Positions 16,270 to 24,812 of a DNA stretch of 51,535 nt are shown piece by piece. This stretch comes from Candidatus Poribacteria bacterium. GTDB taxonomy: Bacteria; Poribacteria; WGA-4E; WGA-3G. The stretch is taken from NCBI GenBank assembly GCA_022827225.1, contig JAJDTJ010000017.1, positions 1-51,535 on the forward strand, written 5' to 3'. A model generated the notes under the pieces. That model was given only the letters and a program-made list of their open reading frames with translations, did not search any database and was not told the origin of the DNA. Every line of letters starts with the position of its first letter. Position 1 is the first letter of the stretch. Both the position numbers and the translations under genes were made by a program.

Positions 16270-16956
16270 ATGCTAAAATATAAAGACATAAAACCGAGTG
16301 TATACATTGAAACCACAGTAGTTAGTTACTTAGTAGCGCGCCCCAGCGCAGATGCCATCTTAAGTGGTCGACAACAAACTACACGACAGTTGTGGGAGGA
16401 CTATTCCGATAATTTTGAGTTTGTCGTGTCGGATGTAGTCATCACAGAAATTAGACAAGGCGATGAAATCGCAGCACAGCGTCGGATTGAGGCATTGGCA
16501 GGTTTTACGGTATTGGAACTGTCTCCAGAGGCAGTTATACTTGCACTGGAATTGATAAATGCCGGTGCCGTTCCAAAGGAATCGCAAACGGATGCGCAAC
16601 ATATTGCTGTTGCCGTCGTAAATGGCATTGAGCATCTAACCTCTTGGAATTATAAACATATTGTGAACGAGACTAAGCGGCAGTATATAGATCAGGTTTG
16701 TCGAGCCGCTGGATACCAACCTACGATCCTCTGCACCCCTACAGAGCTAATTGAGGAGATGCAAATGAAAGAGAAACCCCATCCACCCATGGATCCTGTC
16801 CTCGAAGAATGCTACCGGATGAAAGCAGAATTCAACGCCCGGTTCAAAACCATGCAGGAGCTTGTCGATTATTTGAAGGCGGAAAATAAAAAGAACAAAG
16901 CAGAAGGTTGGAAATATGTATCGCTACCGCCAGTCAAATGCCACAAGCAGGACTGA
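16270..16956 (+). CDS. PIN-domain toxin-like protein fused to a putative partner domain
   Basis: 228 residues in two parts. Residues 1-160 form a PIN (VapC-like) RNase domain: YIETTVVSYL with the first acidic residue replaced by Glu, VVSDVVITEI, DAQHIAVAV with the central Asp, and TSWNYKHI. Residues from about 166 (MKEKPHPPMDPVLEECYRMK to KYVSLPPVK) resemble the short partner that in many genomes is a separate gene directly downstream of this PIN subfamily. Inside the frame, GAGGAG (16753-16758) lies six bases before an in-frame ATG (16765), so the 63-residue C-terminal part could also be made alone. The TGA abuts a MITE-like repeat. Possible toxin-antitoxin unit in one ORF; function not proven. 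Confidence 0.75.
   Translation: MLKYKDIKPSVYIETTVVSYLVARPSADAILSGRQQTTRQLWEDYSDNFEFVVSDVVITEIRQGDEIAAQRRIEALAGFTVLELSPEAVILALELINAGAVPKESQTDAQHIAVAVVNGIEHLTSWNYKHIVNETKRQYIDQVCRAAGYQPTILCTPTELIEEMQMKEKPHPPMDPVLEECYRMKAEFNARFKTMQELVDYLKAENKKNKAEGWKYVSLPPVKCHKQD
16753..16767 (+). promoter_or_regulatory. Internal ribosome-binding site and start codon within the PIN gene
   Basis: GAGGAG (16753-16758), six-base spacer, ATG (16765-16767), in the frame of the surrounding gene. Initiation here would give a 63-residue protein ending at 16956. A stronger start signal than the one visible for the full-length ORF. Confidence 0.5.
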
Positions 16957-17085
16957 TGCATTTACGTCCTTTGCTGCTCTTTTGTAGCATAGGAAACCGT
17001 TAGTCTCCTGTGCTACAAAAACCTTGTGTTTACCGAGAAATATCAGCGAGCAGAACGGACTTTCATCAAAATTGCGTAAGTCCTA
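16957..17085. repeat. MITE-like element, copy with degraded left end
   Basis: The right end GCGTAAGTCCTA (17074-17085) is intact. The left end, next to the PIN stop codon, is altered (GCATTTACGTCC). The interior contains GTAGCATAGG...CCTGTGCTAC, and the block GTGTTTACCGAGAAATATCAGC matches the copy at 7779. Confidence 0.55.
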
Positions 17086-17103
17086 ACTGGATATAGCATA
17101 TAG

Positions 17104-17133
17104 GCAGGGCATCTGGGATTGCCCTGCTTTTTT
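17104..17133 (+). terminator. Rho-independent terminator
   Basis: GCAGGGCA (17104-17111) pairs perfectly with TGCCCTGC (17120-17127), loop TCTGGGAT, then six T. It isolates gmhA from the PIN gene. Confidence 0.75.
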
Positions 17134-17184
17134 GCAGGAAGAATATCGATGGCGAGTTGATTCGTTTCTTTCGATATGGAAATA

Positions 17185-17226
17185 GATTAAAAACGCTTAC
17201 ACTTGGATTAAAAACGCTTACACTTG
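17185..17226 (+). repeat. Two tandem 21-bp copies upstream of gmhA
   Basis: Two exact copies of a 21-bp unit beginning GATTAAAAACGC and ending TTACACTTG, back to back, ending 13 bases before the gmhA start codon. Either a doubled regulator site or a slippage duplication. Confidence 0.7.
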
Positions 17227-17239
17227 GAAAAGAAATACA

Positions 17240-17830
17240 ATGGATATTTTGCATAGCATTCGCGATGCGTTGTTAGATGCACAAGACGTACTCAACCGGT
17301 TCGTCCAAAATCCTGAGAATATTGCGACCATCGCGGAGACAGCAGAGATGATGCGGGGTGTGTTTGAGCGTCGAGGCAGGATTTTCACGTGTGGGAATGG
17401 TGGCAGTTTGTGCGATGCCGTCCATTTCGCCGAGGAATGCACAGGAAAGTTTCGAGATGCGCGAACGCCACTTCCAGCGATCGCACTCAGCGATGCTGGA
17501 CATATTACCTGCACCGCAAACGATTTCGGGTTCGCGGAGGTCTTCGCACGTCCACTCTCGGCACTCGGACATCCGGGGGATCTGCTCGTCGCGATCTCGT
17601 CGAGCGGAAACTCCGAAAATGTTCTGCGTGCAGCAGAAATGGCAAAATCGCGCGGGATGCAGGTCTTCGGACTGCTCGGTGGTGATGGTGGTAATCTTAA
17701 AAAACACTGTGATATTTGCCTGATTGCACCCGGCGACACGGCTGACCGTATCCAAGAAATACATATCAAAGTGTTGCACATCCTAATTGAACACGTCGAG
17801 CGGTTGATGTTCCCAGAGAATTATGGGTAG
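17240..17830 (+). CDS. gmhA: D-sedoheptulose-7-phosphate isomerase (SIS domain)
   Basis: 196-residue SIS-domain protein of the GmhA family, which converts sedoheptulose 7-phosphate to D-glycero-manno-heptose 7-phosphate, the first step to ADP-heptose for lipopolysaccharide core or S-layer glycans. Diagnostic segments: FTCGNGGSLCDAVHFAEECTG (canonical GNGGSAxDAxHxAxE, with Cys for Ala), ALSDAGHITCTANDFGFAEVF, VAISSSGNSENVLRAAEMA and IQEIHIKVLHILIEHVE near the C-terminus. Length and order are normal. Cytoplasmic. No other heptose gene is adjacent. DiaA, a non-enzymatic relative, is the alternative but less likely given the intact active-site motif. Confidence 0.88.
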   Translation: MDILHSIRDALLDAQDVLNRFVQNPENIATIAETAEMMRGVFERRGRIFTCGNGGSLCDAVHFAEECTGKFRDARTPLPAIALSDAGHITCTANDFGFAEVFARPLSALGHPGDLLVAISSSGNSENVLRAAEMAKSRGMQVFGLLGGDGGNLKKHCDICLIAPGDTADRIQEIHIKVLHILIEHVERLMFPENYG

Positions 17831-17898
17831 CCGCCTTTTACTGTATGTGAAAATTCGGGACGATTTAGTTTTTGGTTTGCTTTTGATTTTCGTTTACA

Positions 17899-18015
17899 TA
17901 AGTTGACGTTTTCTTATGAAAGATCGCGAGCGCCAAGAAACACCCCAGCAAAAACACTCGCTCCTACCGGGGAAGCGTATTCACATAGATAAAGTGAATA
18001 TGTAAAACTAAATAC
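17899..18015. repeat. Interspersed repeat with GATCGCGAGCG hairpin, copy B
   Basis: It shares TAAGTTGACGTTTTCTTATG at the start and ATATGTAAAACTAAATACC at the end with copy A (7157-7251). The hairpin loop is replaced by about 24 bases rich in CCAAGAAACACCCC, so the centre varies while the flanks are kept. Confidence 0.6.
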
Positions 18016-18093
18016 CCTGTGTGAAAATTAACAGTGGATTTTCAGAGAGCGATATGATAGGATAAATTGCTGAGAACTCTTGAGGGGGCGACA

Positions 18094-19713
18094 ATGAGAA
18101 GTTTCGGAACCGAGGGGCGCGTCCGCCCTGAGCATCACTATATTGTTCCACGCACCGAGGAGATTACCGATTTCATCAGCCGCGTCAAAAATGGCAAGTA
18201 CATCGTCCTCTTCGCGCCGCGCCAGACAGGGAAAACCACCTTCTTCCGATTGGCACTTGAAGCACTTAGCACGGAAGACCCGACCTATTTTCCGATTCAA
18301 TTGGATTTCCAAACGATGCGTAACGCCGCACCTGCCACTTTTTATAAACAACTCTATTACCAGATTAACAGGCAAATTAAGAGCGTGTTCCACAAACGAG
18401 GCGAGGTGCCTTCTGAAGCATTGACGCAATTTTTAGAGAACACAACGCTAACCGATCATTTTTCGATGGAAGCGTTCTTTGAAAACCTTGAGAGTTTTCT
18501 GGACAACGATTTTCGGAATCAAAGGCTTGCTGCCACGAAGGTTATCCTCCTCATCGATGAGTTTGATGGCATACCAAAAACCGTCGTGAGTGATTTTCTG
18601 TATTCACTCCGCCAGATTTACCTCTCCGATGAACTGCTTTGTCCACACAGCGTCGGCATCGTGGGAGTCAAGAGCATTGCGCAGCTCGACTATGACCGGT
18701 CCGTCTCGCCATTCAATATCCAGGACGAATTTCGGTTGCCAAATTTCACGCTTGAACAGATACAGGGGCTGTTGGGACAGTATACAGTCGAAGTTGGACA
18801 ACCCTTCGCATCCGAAGTCGTTGAATCCATTCATAAGGAGACTGCGGGACAACCTGTCCTCGTCAATCGCCTCGCGCAGATTCTGACAACGGAGTTCGAC
18901 ATCCCCAAAACCGAGCCGATTACGATGGCACACTTTTTAAAGGCGCATATCCAACTTGTGCGCGGACGGAATGTCAACATTCAGCACCTCACAACCAATA
19001 TCCGCAGGGATAGGCGTTTTGAAAGAATCCTGATGAATATCATGTCTTATGAAGACGGCCTGGACTTCAATCTGCGTGATCCACACATTGATGAACTTGC
19101 TACGTATGGTGTCATTGTGGAAGACGCGGATGGCATGTGTCAAATTGCTAATCCGATTTATCTCTATTGCATCCTGCAAGCGTTCAAACCGACAATGAAC
19201 GGACTTGAACAGGAATACTTCCACGAAGACAATATAGACGGGTTTCAAGGTTATCTGACTGCCACAGGGCAGATAGACATGGAACGGCTGCTTGATAACT
19301 TCCGAGACTTCATCGCTCGTGTAGGCTTCAAAATCCTGCAAGTACCGGATACGCCACAAGAATCCGTGGGACGGCACCTCCTGCTCACCTATCTCGACCT
19401 ATTCGCGCGGAGTGTAGGTGGCGTTTTGTCTTTTGAAGTCGAAACAGGACGCGGTAGAATGGATCTCCTCATCACACGCGAGAGAGAAAAGTATATTGTT
19501 GAGACAAAGATTTGGCGCGGGGATAGCCGTTATCAGACTGGTAAAAGGCAGCTTGCTGCATATCTTAAGTTGGAAGGTGCCGGGCAGGGATACTATGTTG
19601 TTTTCGATCATCGGAGAAATCCGGAGCCGAGAACAGAGACAGAAGAATTAGATGGCGTAACAGTTCGGAGTTACGTAATTCCTGTCATACAGGAACAACC
19701 CTCATCACAATAA
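18094..19713 (+). CDS. AAA-ATPase with C-terminal PD-(D/E)XK nuclease-like domain
   Basis: 539 residues. The N-terminal P-loop ATPase of the AAA_14/ATPase_2 (STAND-like) type has Walker A FAPRQTGKTTF (near residue 43) and Walker B VILLIDEFDGI. A winged-helix-like middle follows. The C-terminal domain has the PD-(D/E)XK pattern: FEVETGRGRMDLLI supplies the Asp and IVETKIW the ExK. The family is widespread, multicopy and mobile in uncultured phyla, and its role is not established; defence or genome maintenance has been suggested for relatives. The start at 18094 is supported by TGAGGGGGCG just upstream; an in-frame TTG further up is not needed. Monocistronic. Confidence 0.85.
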   Translation: MRSFGTEGRVRPEHHYIVPRTEEITDFISRVKNGKYIVLFAPRQTGKTTFFRLALEALSTEDPTYFPIQLDFQTMRNAAPATFYKQLYYQINRQIKSVFHKRGEVPSEALTQFLENTTLTDHFSMEAFFENLESFLDNDFRNQRLAATKVILLIDEFDGIPKTVVSDFLYSLRQIYLSDELLCPHSVGIVGVKSIAQLDYDRSVSPFNIQDEFRLPNFTLEQIQGLLGQYTVEVGQPFASEVVESIHKETAGQPVLVNRLAQILTTEFDIPKTEPITMAHFLKAHIQLVRGRNVNIQHLTTNIRRDRRFERILMNIMSYEDGLDFNLRDPHIDELATYGVIVEDADGMCQIANPIYLYCILQAFKPTMNGLEQEYFHEDNIDGFQGYLTATGQIDMERLLDNFRDFIARVGFKILQVPDTPQESVGRHLLLTYLDLFARSVGGVLSFEVETGRGRMDLLITREREKYIVETKIWRGDSRYQTGKRQLAAYLKLEGAGQGYYVVFDHRRNPEPRTETEELDGVTVRSYVIPVIQEQPSSQ

Positions 19714-19801
19714 AGTCTGAATCTGATGATCTTCACTTGCGAAAAACAAAACGATTTGCGCGAGCAATCTATGATCTCGGTTGCTCCAAGGAGGACAATT
19801 T

Positions 19802-20083
19802 ATGGAAACATCGGAAAGAAATAAGGCGTATTGGCGGAAAAATCTGCAATATCTCGCTATTTTATTGGGGATATGGTTCGTCACTTCGTATCTCTGTTCA
19901 ATTATATTCGTGGAGCAGCTTGACAAAATCCAATTCGGCGGATACCGGCTCGGTTTCTATTTCTCACAACAGGCATCCATCTGGATTTTCGTCGAGCTTA
20001 TTTTTGTCTATGCATGGTTGATGAATCGTTTGGAGAAGAAATATACACAACAAGAAGATAAGGAGGACGAGGCTCAATCATGA
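19802..20083 (+). CDS. DUF4212 family symporter small subunit
   Basis: 93-residue membrane protein with two helices (LQYLAILLGIWFVTSYLCSI; ASIWIFVELIFVYAWLM), the size and pattern of DUF4212. This protein is almost always encoded directly before a sodium:solute symporter and is regarded as its small subunit. AAGGAGGACAATTT gives a strong ribosome-binding site at this ATG; in-frame codons upstream have no such support. Its stop overlaps the next start (ATGA at 20080), so translation is coupled. The C-terminal tail is acidic (QQEDKEDEAQ). Confidence 0.9.
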   Translation: METSERNKAYWRKNLQYLAILLGIWFVTSYLCSIIFVEQLDKIQFGGYRLGFYFSQQASIWIFVELIFVYAWLMNRLEKKYTQQEDKEDEAQS

Positions 20084-21777
20084 ACGTACAAGCATGGACA
20101 TTTGTAATGGTGGCACTCTCCTTCGCGTTGTATATCGGTGTCGCGCTCTGGTCGAAGGCACGTTCAACAGGCGATTTCTACGTTGCGGGGAGTAATGTAC
20201 ACCCGGTTGTCAATGGGATGGCGACAGCAGCAGATTGGATGAGTGCCGCCTCTTTCATATCAATGGCAGGACTTATCTCTTTTATGGGTCGCGACGGCTC
20301 TGTCTACCTACTCGGATGGACAGGCGGATACGTGTTACTGGCACTATTGTTGGCACCCTACCTCCGAAAATTCGGTAAGTATACTGTCCCAGATTTCGTC
20401 GGAGACCGGTATTACTCACAATTAGCACGGATTGTCGCGGTGGTGTGTGCGATTTTTGTGTCGTTTACCTACGTAGCCGGACAGATGCGCGGGGTCGGCA
20501 TCGTCTTTTCTCGGTTTCTGAGTGTCAATGTTGAAACCGGTGTATTCATCGGTATGGGGATTGTGTTCTTTTACGCCGTGCTTGGTGGAATGAAGGGCAT
20601 TACCTACACACAGGTTGCGCAATATTGTGTGCTAATTTTTGCGTTTCTCGTGCCTGCTATTTTTATCTCTATCCTTATTACTGGCAACGCTATCCCGCAG
20701 CTTGGGTTGATGGGAAAAGTGGCGGACGGTTCAGGGTTATATCTTCTGGATCGCCTTAACGGCTTGAGCGAGGAACTCGGATTTAACTTATATACGGACG
20801 GAAGTAAAAGCACTATTGATGTCTTTTTTATTACATCGGCGTTGATGCTCGGAACAGCGGGACTTCCGCATGTGATTATCCGATTCTATACGGTCCGCAA
20901 AGTCTCTGAAGCGCGGATTTCTGCGGGCTGGGCACTGCTGTTCATCGCGATTCTCTATACGACGGCACCGGCAGTCGCTGTGTTTGCCCGGACGAATCTC
21001 CTCCAAACCGTCAGATTTGAACAGAACGGTGAGCTAACAGATGTCAGATATGAAGATGTACCGGAGTGGTTCAAGAATTGGGAAGCAACCGAATTGATTG
21101 AATTCAACGATTTAAACGGCGATGGGCGCATCCAGTACCGAGGGGAGAAGTCTGATGTTGCGAATGAACTTACGATTGATCCAGACATCATGGTGTTGGC
21201 GAATCCTGAGATTGCGAAACTCCCGAATTGGGTTGTTGGGTTAGTCGCAGCTGGCGGGTTGGCTGCGGCATTGTCAACAGCTGCGGGGCTGTTATTGGTA
21301 ATTTCCACAGCAGTTGCGCACGATTTGCTTAAAGGGAGCATTGCCCGCGGATTGTCGGAGAAACAGGAGTTAACCGCTGCGCGCATTGCAGCCGGTGTTG
21401 CTGTCTGTATTGCCGGGTATTTTGGCATTAATCCACCTGGATTCGTTGGGCAAGTCGTGGCATTCGCCTTCGGGCTTGCAGCGAGTTCGTTCTTTCCTGC
21501 TATCGTCATGGGCATCTTCTCTAAACGGATGAACAAAGCTGGAGCCATCAGTGGCATGATTGTCGGTATCACTTTTACTGCGGCATATATTATCTATTTC
21601 AAATTTATCAACCCCGAAATGAACACACCGGATCACTGGTGGTGGGGCATTTCACCTGAAGGGATCGGAACGCTCGGCATGGTCCTAAATTTCGTTGTCT
21701 CTATCGGTGTGGCAGCTTTAACACCGCCGCCACCGGATGAGGTACAGGCACTTGTTGAGGATATTCGACTGCCTTAG
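20080..21777 (+). CDS. Sodium:solute symporter (SSS family, VC_2705/ActP-like)
   Basis: 565-residue inner-membrane symporter with about 13 helices. SSS landmarks: FYVAGSNVHPVVNGMATAADWMSAASFI, YVAGQMRGVGIVFSRFL, GMKGITYTQVAQY and ALSTAAGLLLVISTAVAHDL. The pairing with DUF4212 points to the acetate/short-chain monocarboxylate branch, but the substrate is not proven. Between two central helices, about residues 325-380, there is a long hydrophilic loop containing DLNGDGRIQYRGE, which looks like a Ca2+-binding EF-hand/dockerin loop. First large gene of a tight four-gene run continuing into the DUF3352-like and HEAT proteins. Confidence 0.92.
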   Translation: MNVQAWTFVMVALSFALYIGVALWSKARSTGDFYVAGSNVHPVVNGMATAADWMSAASFISMAGLISFMGRDGSVYLLGWTGGYVLLALLLAPYLRKFGKYTVPDFVGDRYYSQLARIVAVVCAIFVSFTYVAGQMRGVGIVFSRFLSVNVETGVFIGMGIVFFYAVLGGMKGITYTQVAQYCVLIFAFLVPAIFISILITGNAIPQLGLMGKVADGSGLYLLDRLNGLSEELGFNLYTDGSKSTIDVFFITSALMLGTAGLPHVIIRFYTVRKVSEARISAGWALLFIAILYTTAPAVAVFARTNLLQTVRFEQNGELTDVRYEDVPEWFKNWEATELIEFNDLNGDGRIQYRGEKSDVANELTIDPDIMVLANPEIAKLPNWVVGLVAAGGLAAALSTAAGLLLVISTAVAHDLLKGSIARGLSEKQELTAARIAAGVAVCIAGYFGINPPGFVGQVVAFAFGLAASSFFPAIVMGIFSKRMNKAGAISGMIVGITFTAAYIIYFKFINPEMNTPDHWWWGISPEGIGTLGMVLNFVVSIGVAALTPPPPDEVQALVEDIRLP

Positions 21778-21793
21778 CATATGGAGGAATACG

Positions 21794-23509
21794 ATGAGAG
21801 CAAAATTTTCAGAAGAAAACAGTCAACCTTTTATCGAATCGAAAGTAACAGATTTTTGGTGCTGCCTGCGCGGACACCTCACATTTTGCGGTGTTGTTCT
21901 ACTACTCCTAACAACAGCGTTGGCACATGCAGCGCGGGTTCCAGACTTCATACCGAAAGAGAGTGTCCTCTACCTGCAGCTCCAAGACATAGATGGCGTC
22001 TACAGTGAAATTGAGGTCTCAGAAAATTGGGAAAAAACCCTTGCCCTGTTACCAGATGTTGTTCCAGATTGGCAGGAGGTAAAGCAACGCATCGCGATGG
22101 CACAAGGGGTCCTGAGTACCGATCTACCGAGTGTACTTGAGACGGTCGGCTACCGGACGGCATTAGGGGTATGGTTAGATCAGGCGAACGCCCCACAGAT
22201 TGGACTCGTGATACATTCCGGTGGCAACCTCAGCGAACTCCAACGTTTTACCAAGATTGTTGAAGGGTTGGTAGGCATGTCTGGCGAAAGTACCTGGCAT
22301 CCGAATGCGGGTGAGTATAAGCGGACACCCTACAACATGATGGAAATGGACGGGAACGTTGTCAAGTACGGGTTCGTGGGCGAGTTTCTTGTGCTCGGGG
22401 CGGGAGAAGGTGCCTTTGAAAAGTTGATGGACACCTACCGAAAGGATGCTCCGTCTATTCGTAAGAACCCGGAATTCGCGGAGACTTCAAAGAAGTTCGG
22501 GTCCGGTGTCGTTACGGCGTTTGCGGATATTTCCTATGCCTTGTCTTTAATGGGTGATTTAGATGATGTAAACCGGGAACGTCTCGCTATTTTTGAATCG
22601 CTTTTTGTTCGGATCAACCTGCTTGATAAAGGCCCACTCCTTCAAGTGGCTGTCCAGTTTAACCCGAATCTCCCGGACAATGAGATCGGTCTGTTTTTGA
22701 AGAAAGGGGCGACACTGAAAACGGCAAACGCGCTGTCTGTAGGAGACGATCTCTTTGTTGCTATGGCACCGAGCATCTTGGAAAGCGTCTGGGCATTGCT
22801 CCGTAACGAAATACATAAAAATGCGGACAATGAGACTTACGCTGCGATAGCCTTTTTAGAGGGGTTCCTGAACCTTAACCTCGAAGAGGATGTTATGGCT
22901 GGATTGACAGGCGAAATCGCGCTATCGGTTCCCGATTTCACGAATTTCGATCCGCAAGCATTAGAAAACATGAATGTCGAATTTGATGGCAATTTTCAGT
23001 TGGATGCTGGCAGTGTTGAGACGGGGGGCACCATTGTTTTCAGTCCAACGAATCGGATGAAATGGAACCGAATTGGTAATAGTCTGTCGAATCTACAAAA
23101 TGTCTCTATTTCTCAAAGGGATTACAACGGTACAACCGTGTCAGGTCTCGATTCAAGCATCTATTACAGCGAGGTAAAAGACTTGTTTCTTCTCGGATTC
23201 TCGGAGGAAAATGTCTATGGATTGGTTGATTCAATTAAAAAAGACACGCAGCCGCCTTATCTAAAACGGATTCCGAAAACGCCCGTCGCGTTTGCACAGC
23301 TGAATGTCGCGCGGGTTTTGGAAATCGAAAAAGGGGCACCCCCTGCTGACAGGGTGCTTGTCAGTTCCAAAGAGATCGCACCAGTACTCGCGTGGATTTC
23401 AGTGGAAGACGGTGAAGCCTCGTTTGAAATAGTGCTATCATCGGAAGAGACACCGCTTGAAACACTTGCCAAACACTTTCCATTCTACGTTTGGGCTATG
23501 GAGAATTAA
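21794..23509 (+). CDS. DUF3352-like exported protein
   Basis: 571 residues. The start at 21794 has ATGGAGGAAT just upstream and lies 17 bases after the symporter gene. A longer frame begins inside the symporter and is not believed. A hydrophobic segment (GHLTFCGVVLLLLTTALAHAARVP, about residues 28-50) acts as signal peptide or membrane anchor. The following VPDFIPKESVLYLQLQDIDG opening and two-lobed repeat of substrate-free domains resemble DUF3352, a family of unknown function in Planctomycetes, Poribacteria and Cyanobacteria. Periplasmic or membrane-attached. Its place between a symporter and a HEAT protein suggests an envelope process, but no function can be given. Confidence 0.7.
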   Translation: MRAKFSEENSQPFIESKVTDFWCCLRGHLTFCGVVLLLLTTALAHAARVPDFIPKESVLYLQLQDIDGVYSEIEVSENWEKTLALLPDVVPDWQEVKQRIAMAQGVLSTDLPSVLETVGYRTALGVWLDQANAPQIGLVIHSGGNLSELQRFTKIVEGLVGMSGESTWHPNAGEYKRTPYNMMEMDGNVVKYGFVGEFLVLGAGEGAFEKLMDTYRKDAPSIRKNPEFAETSKKFGSGVVTAFADISYALSLMGDLDDVNRERLAIFESLFVRINLLDKGPLLQVAVQFNPNLPDNEIGLFLKKGATLKTANALSVGDDLFVAMAPSILESVWALLRNEIHKNADNETYAAIAFLEGFLNLNLEEDVMAGLTGEIALSVPDFTNFDPQALENMNVEFDGNFQLDAGSVETGGTIVFSPTNRMKWNRIGNSLSNLQNVSISQRDYNGTTVSGLDSSIYYSEVKDLFLLGFSEENVYGLVDSIKKDTQPPYLKRIPKTPVAFAQLNVARVLEIEKGAPPADRVLVSSKEIAPVLAWISVEDGEASFEIVLSSEETPLETLAKHFPFYVWAMEN

Positions 23510-23530
23510 TTAAATGAGGAGGCAGCAATA

Positions 23531-24712
23531 ATGATTAAAGAAAGGTCAGTACCGAATGCAGGCACTCAACGATGGTTTTGGGTGCTAACAATTGTTACAA
23601 GTCTGCTACTGGGTTGGGGAATCGGGCAACTGGCGCAGTTTCACAGTGTAACAGCGGAAGCCCAAGAGGGCGGTCTCACTCAACTTGCCGAAGATCTTGA
23701 TGCCCTTAAAGCCGAACATAAGCGGATTCAGACGGAATGGCAATCCGAACTATTGGCACAAATCGTGCCAACTTTGAAGGATGAGCCTAATGCGGTGAAA
23801 CGTCAATTCGTAGAATTTCTTGAAGAAATTGGGAATCCAGGCACCGCTGCGCTCGTCGCTATGCTCCAAGATGCGTCTAAACGGATACGTGAAAATGCGG
23901 TTGAAGCATTAGGTGAAATCGGTGAACGGGAGCGGAAAGCCGGTAGGAATTATGATGCCGCTGCCATCGGTTTAGCGGGAGCACTTACAGACGATTCTGA
24001 AGATGTTTACGGTGAGGCGATTGCGGAATTGGGTGACGTTCGCCCGACATCTGCGGAATCGCTTGTTTTCGTCGTGCCGGCACTCATCGCTGCACAAACG
24101 AAAGGGTCATCGAGTACACGCGACGATGTACTTGATGTTTTAGGGCAGATCGGCGAAGATCTCTCAGAAAATGGACAGTCCACCGACACAATTCGAGATG
24201 CTTTAATTGCTGGGCTAAACGATAATTCGACAAAAGTCCGAACCAATGCGATAGCTGAGTTGTCTGATATACGAGCGGCTTCGACTGAAACATTCGTCGC
24301 GTTGATAGGAGCATTATCAGACGATTCTAAATCTATCCGAAACCGTGCTGAAGATGTCTTGATTAAACTCGGTAGAGGGAATGCTGTAATGGTTACACCT
24401 CTGTTGACAGACGTGCTTACGAACAACCAATCGGTCAGCGCACGTGGCCACGTTGTTGATGTGCTTGGGGAAATCGGTGAAGACCTGATAAAGAAGGGAA
24501 ACTCCGGTGAAATAATTGTGAAACCGCTCCTTATAGCACTGCAAGATACCGCCGCGAATGTCCGACGCAACGCCGCCGATGAATTGGGTGAGATGCGGGC
24601 GACATCACCAGACGCGATAGCCGGATTAACGCAGGCACTCAAGGATAATTCCAAAGCCGTTCGTAGTGCCGCAGCGAAAGCGATTCGACGTATTGAGGCA
24701 GCCAAAAAATAA
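23531..24712 (+). CDS. HEAT-repeat protein with N-terminal membrane anchor
   Basis: 393 residues. GAGGAGGCAGCAATA supports the ATG. A hydrophobic segment (WFWVLTIVTSLLLGWGIGQLA, about 14-34) precedes a short coiled coil (LAEDLDALKAEHKRIQTEW). The rest is an alpha solenoid of about eight HEAT repeats of variable length, with the recurring core SKRIRENAVEALGEIGE / STKVRTNAIAELSDI / AANVRRNAADELGEM / SKAVRSAAAKAIRRIE. It is expected to be a periplasmic scaffold held in the inner membrane. Last gene of the symporter run; a hairpin-bearing repeat follows its stop. Confidence 0.85.
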   Translation: MIKERSVPNAGTQRWFWVLTIVTSLLLGWGIGQLAQFHSVTAEAQEGGLTQLAEDLDALKAEHKRIQTEWQSELLAQIVPTLKDEPNAVKRQFVEFLEEIGNPGTAALVAMLQDASKRIRENAVEALGEIGERERKAGRNYDAAAIGLAGALTDDSEDVYGEAIAELGDVRPTSAESLVFVVPALIAAQTKGSSSTRDDVLDVLGQIGEDLSENGQSTDTIRDALIAGLNDNSTKVRTNAIAELSDIRAASTETFVALIGALSDDSKSIRNRAEDVLIKLGRGNAVMVTPLLTDVLTNNQSVSARGHVVDVLGEIGEDLIKKGNSGEIIVKPLLIALQDTAANVRRNAADELGEMRATSPDAIAGLTQALKDNSKAVRSAAAKAIRRIEAAKK

Positions 24713-24720
24713 ATAATCTC

Positions 24721-24812
24721 GAGGCTTATGCAAACCCTTTTGCTGGCGAGGTTTGTAACCTCGCCAGCAGTGCCTAATAGGGAGATGTTATGGAGAAATT
24801 GTGTAAGTCCTA
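24721..24812. repeat. MITE-like element with 12-bp perfect hairpin
   Basis: Ends: AGGCTTATGC (degraded left) and GTGTAAGTCCTA (24801-24812). It contains the perfect stem GCTGGCGAGGTT-TGT-AACCTCGCCAGC (24742-24768). The same RTT-TGT/ACA-AAY core hairpin occurs at 4549-4563 and about 39599-39620. It could also slow transcription at the end of the HEAT operon. Confidence 0.55.
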
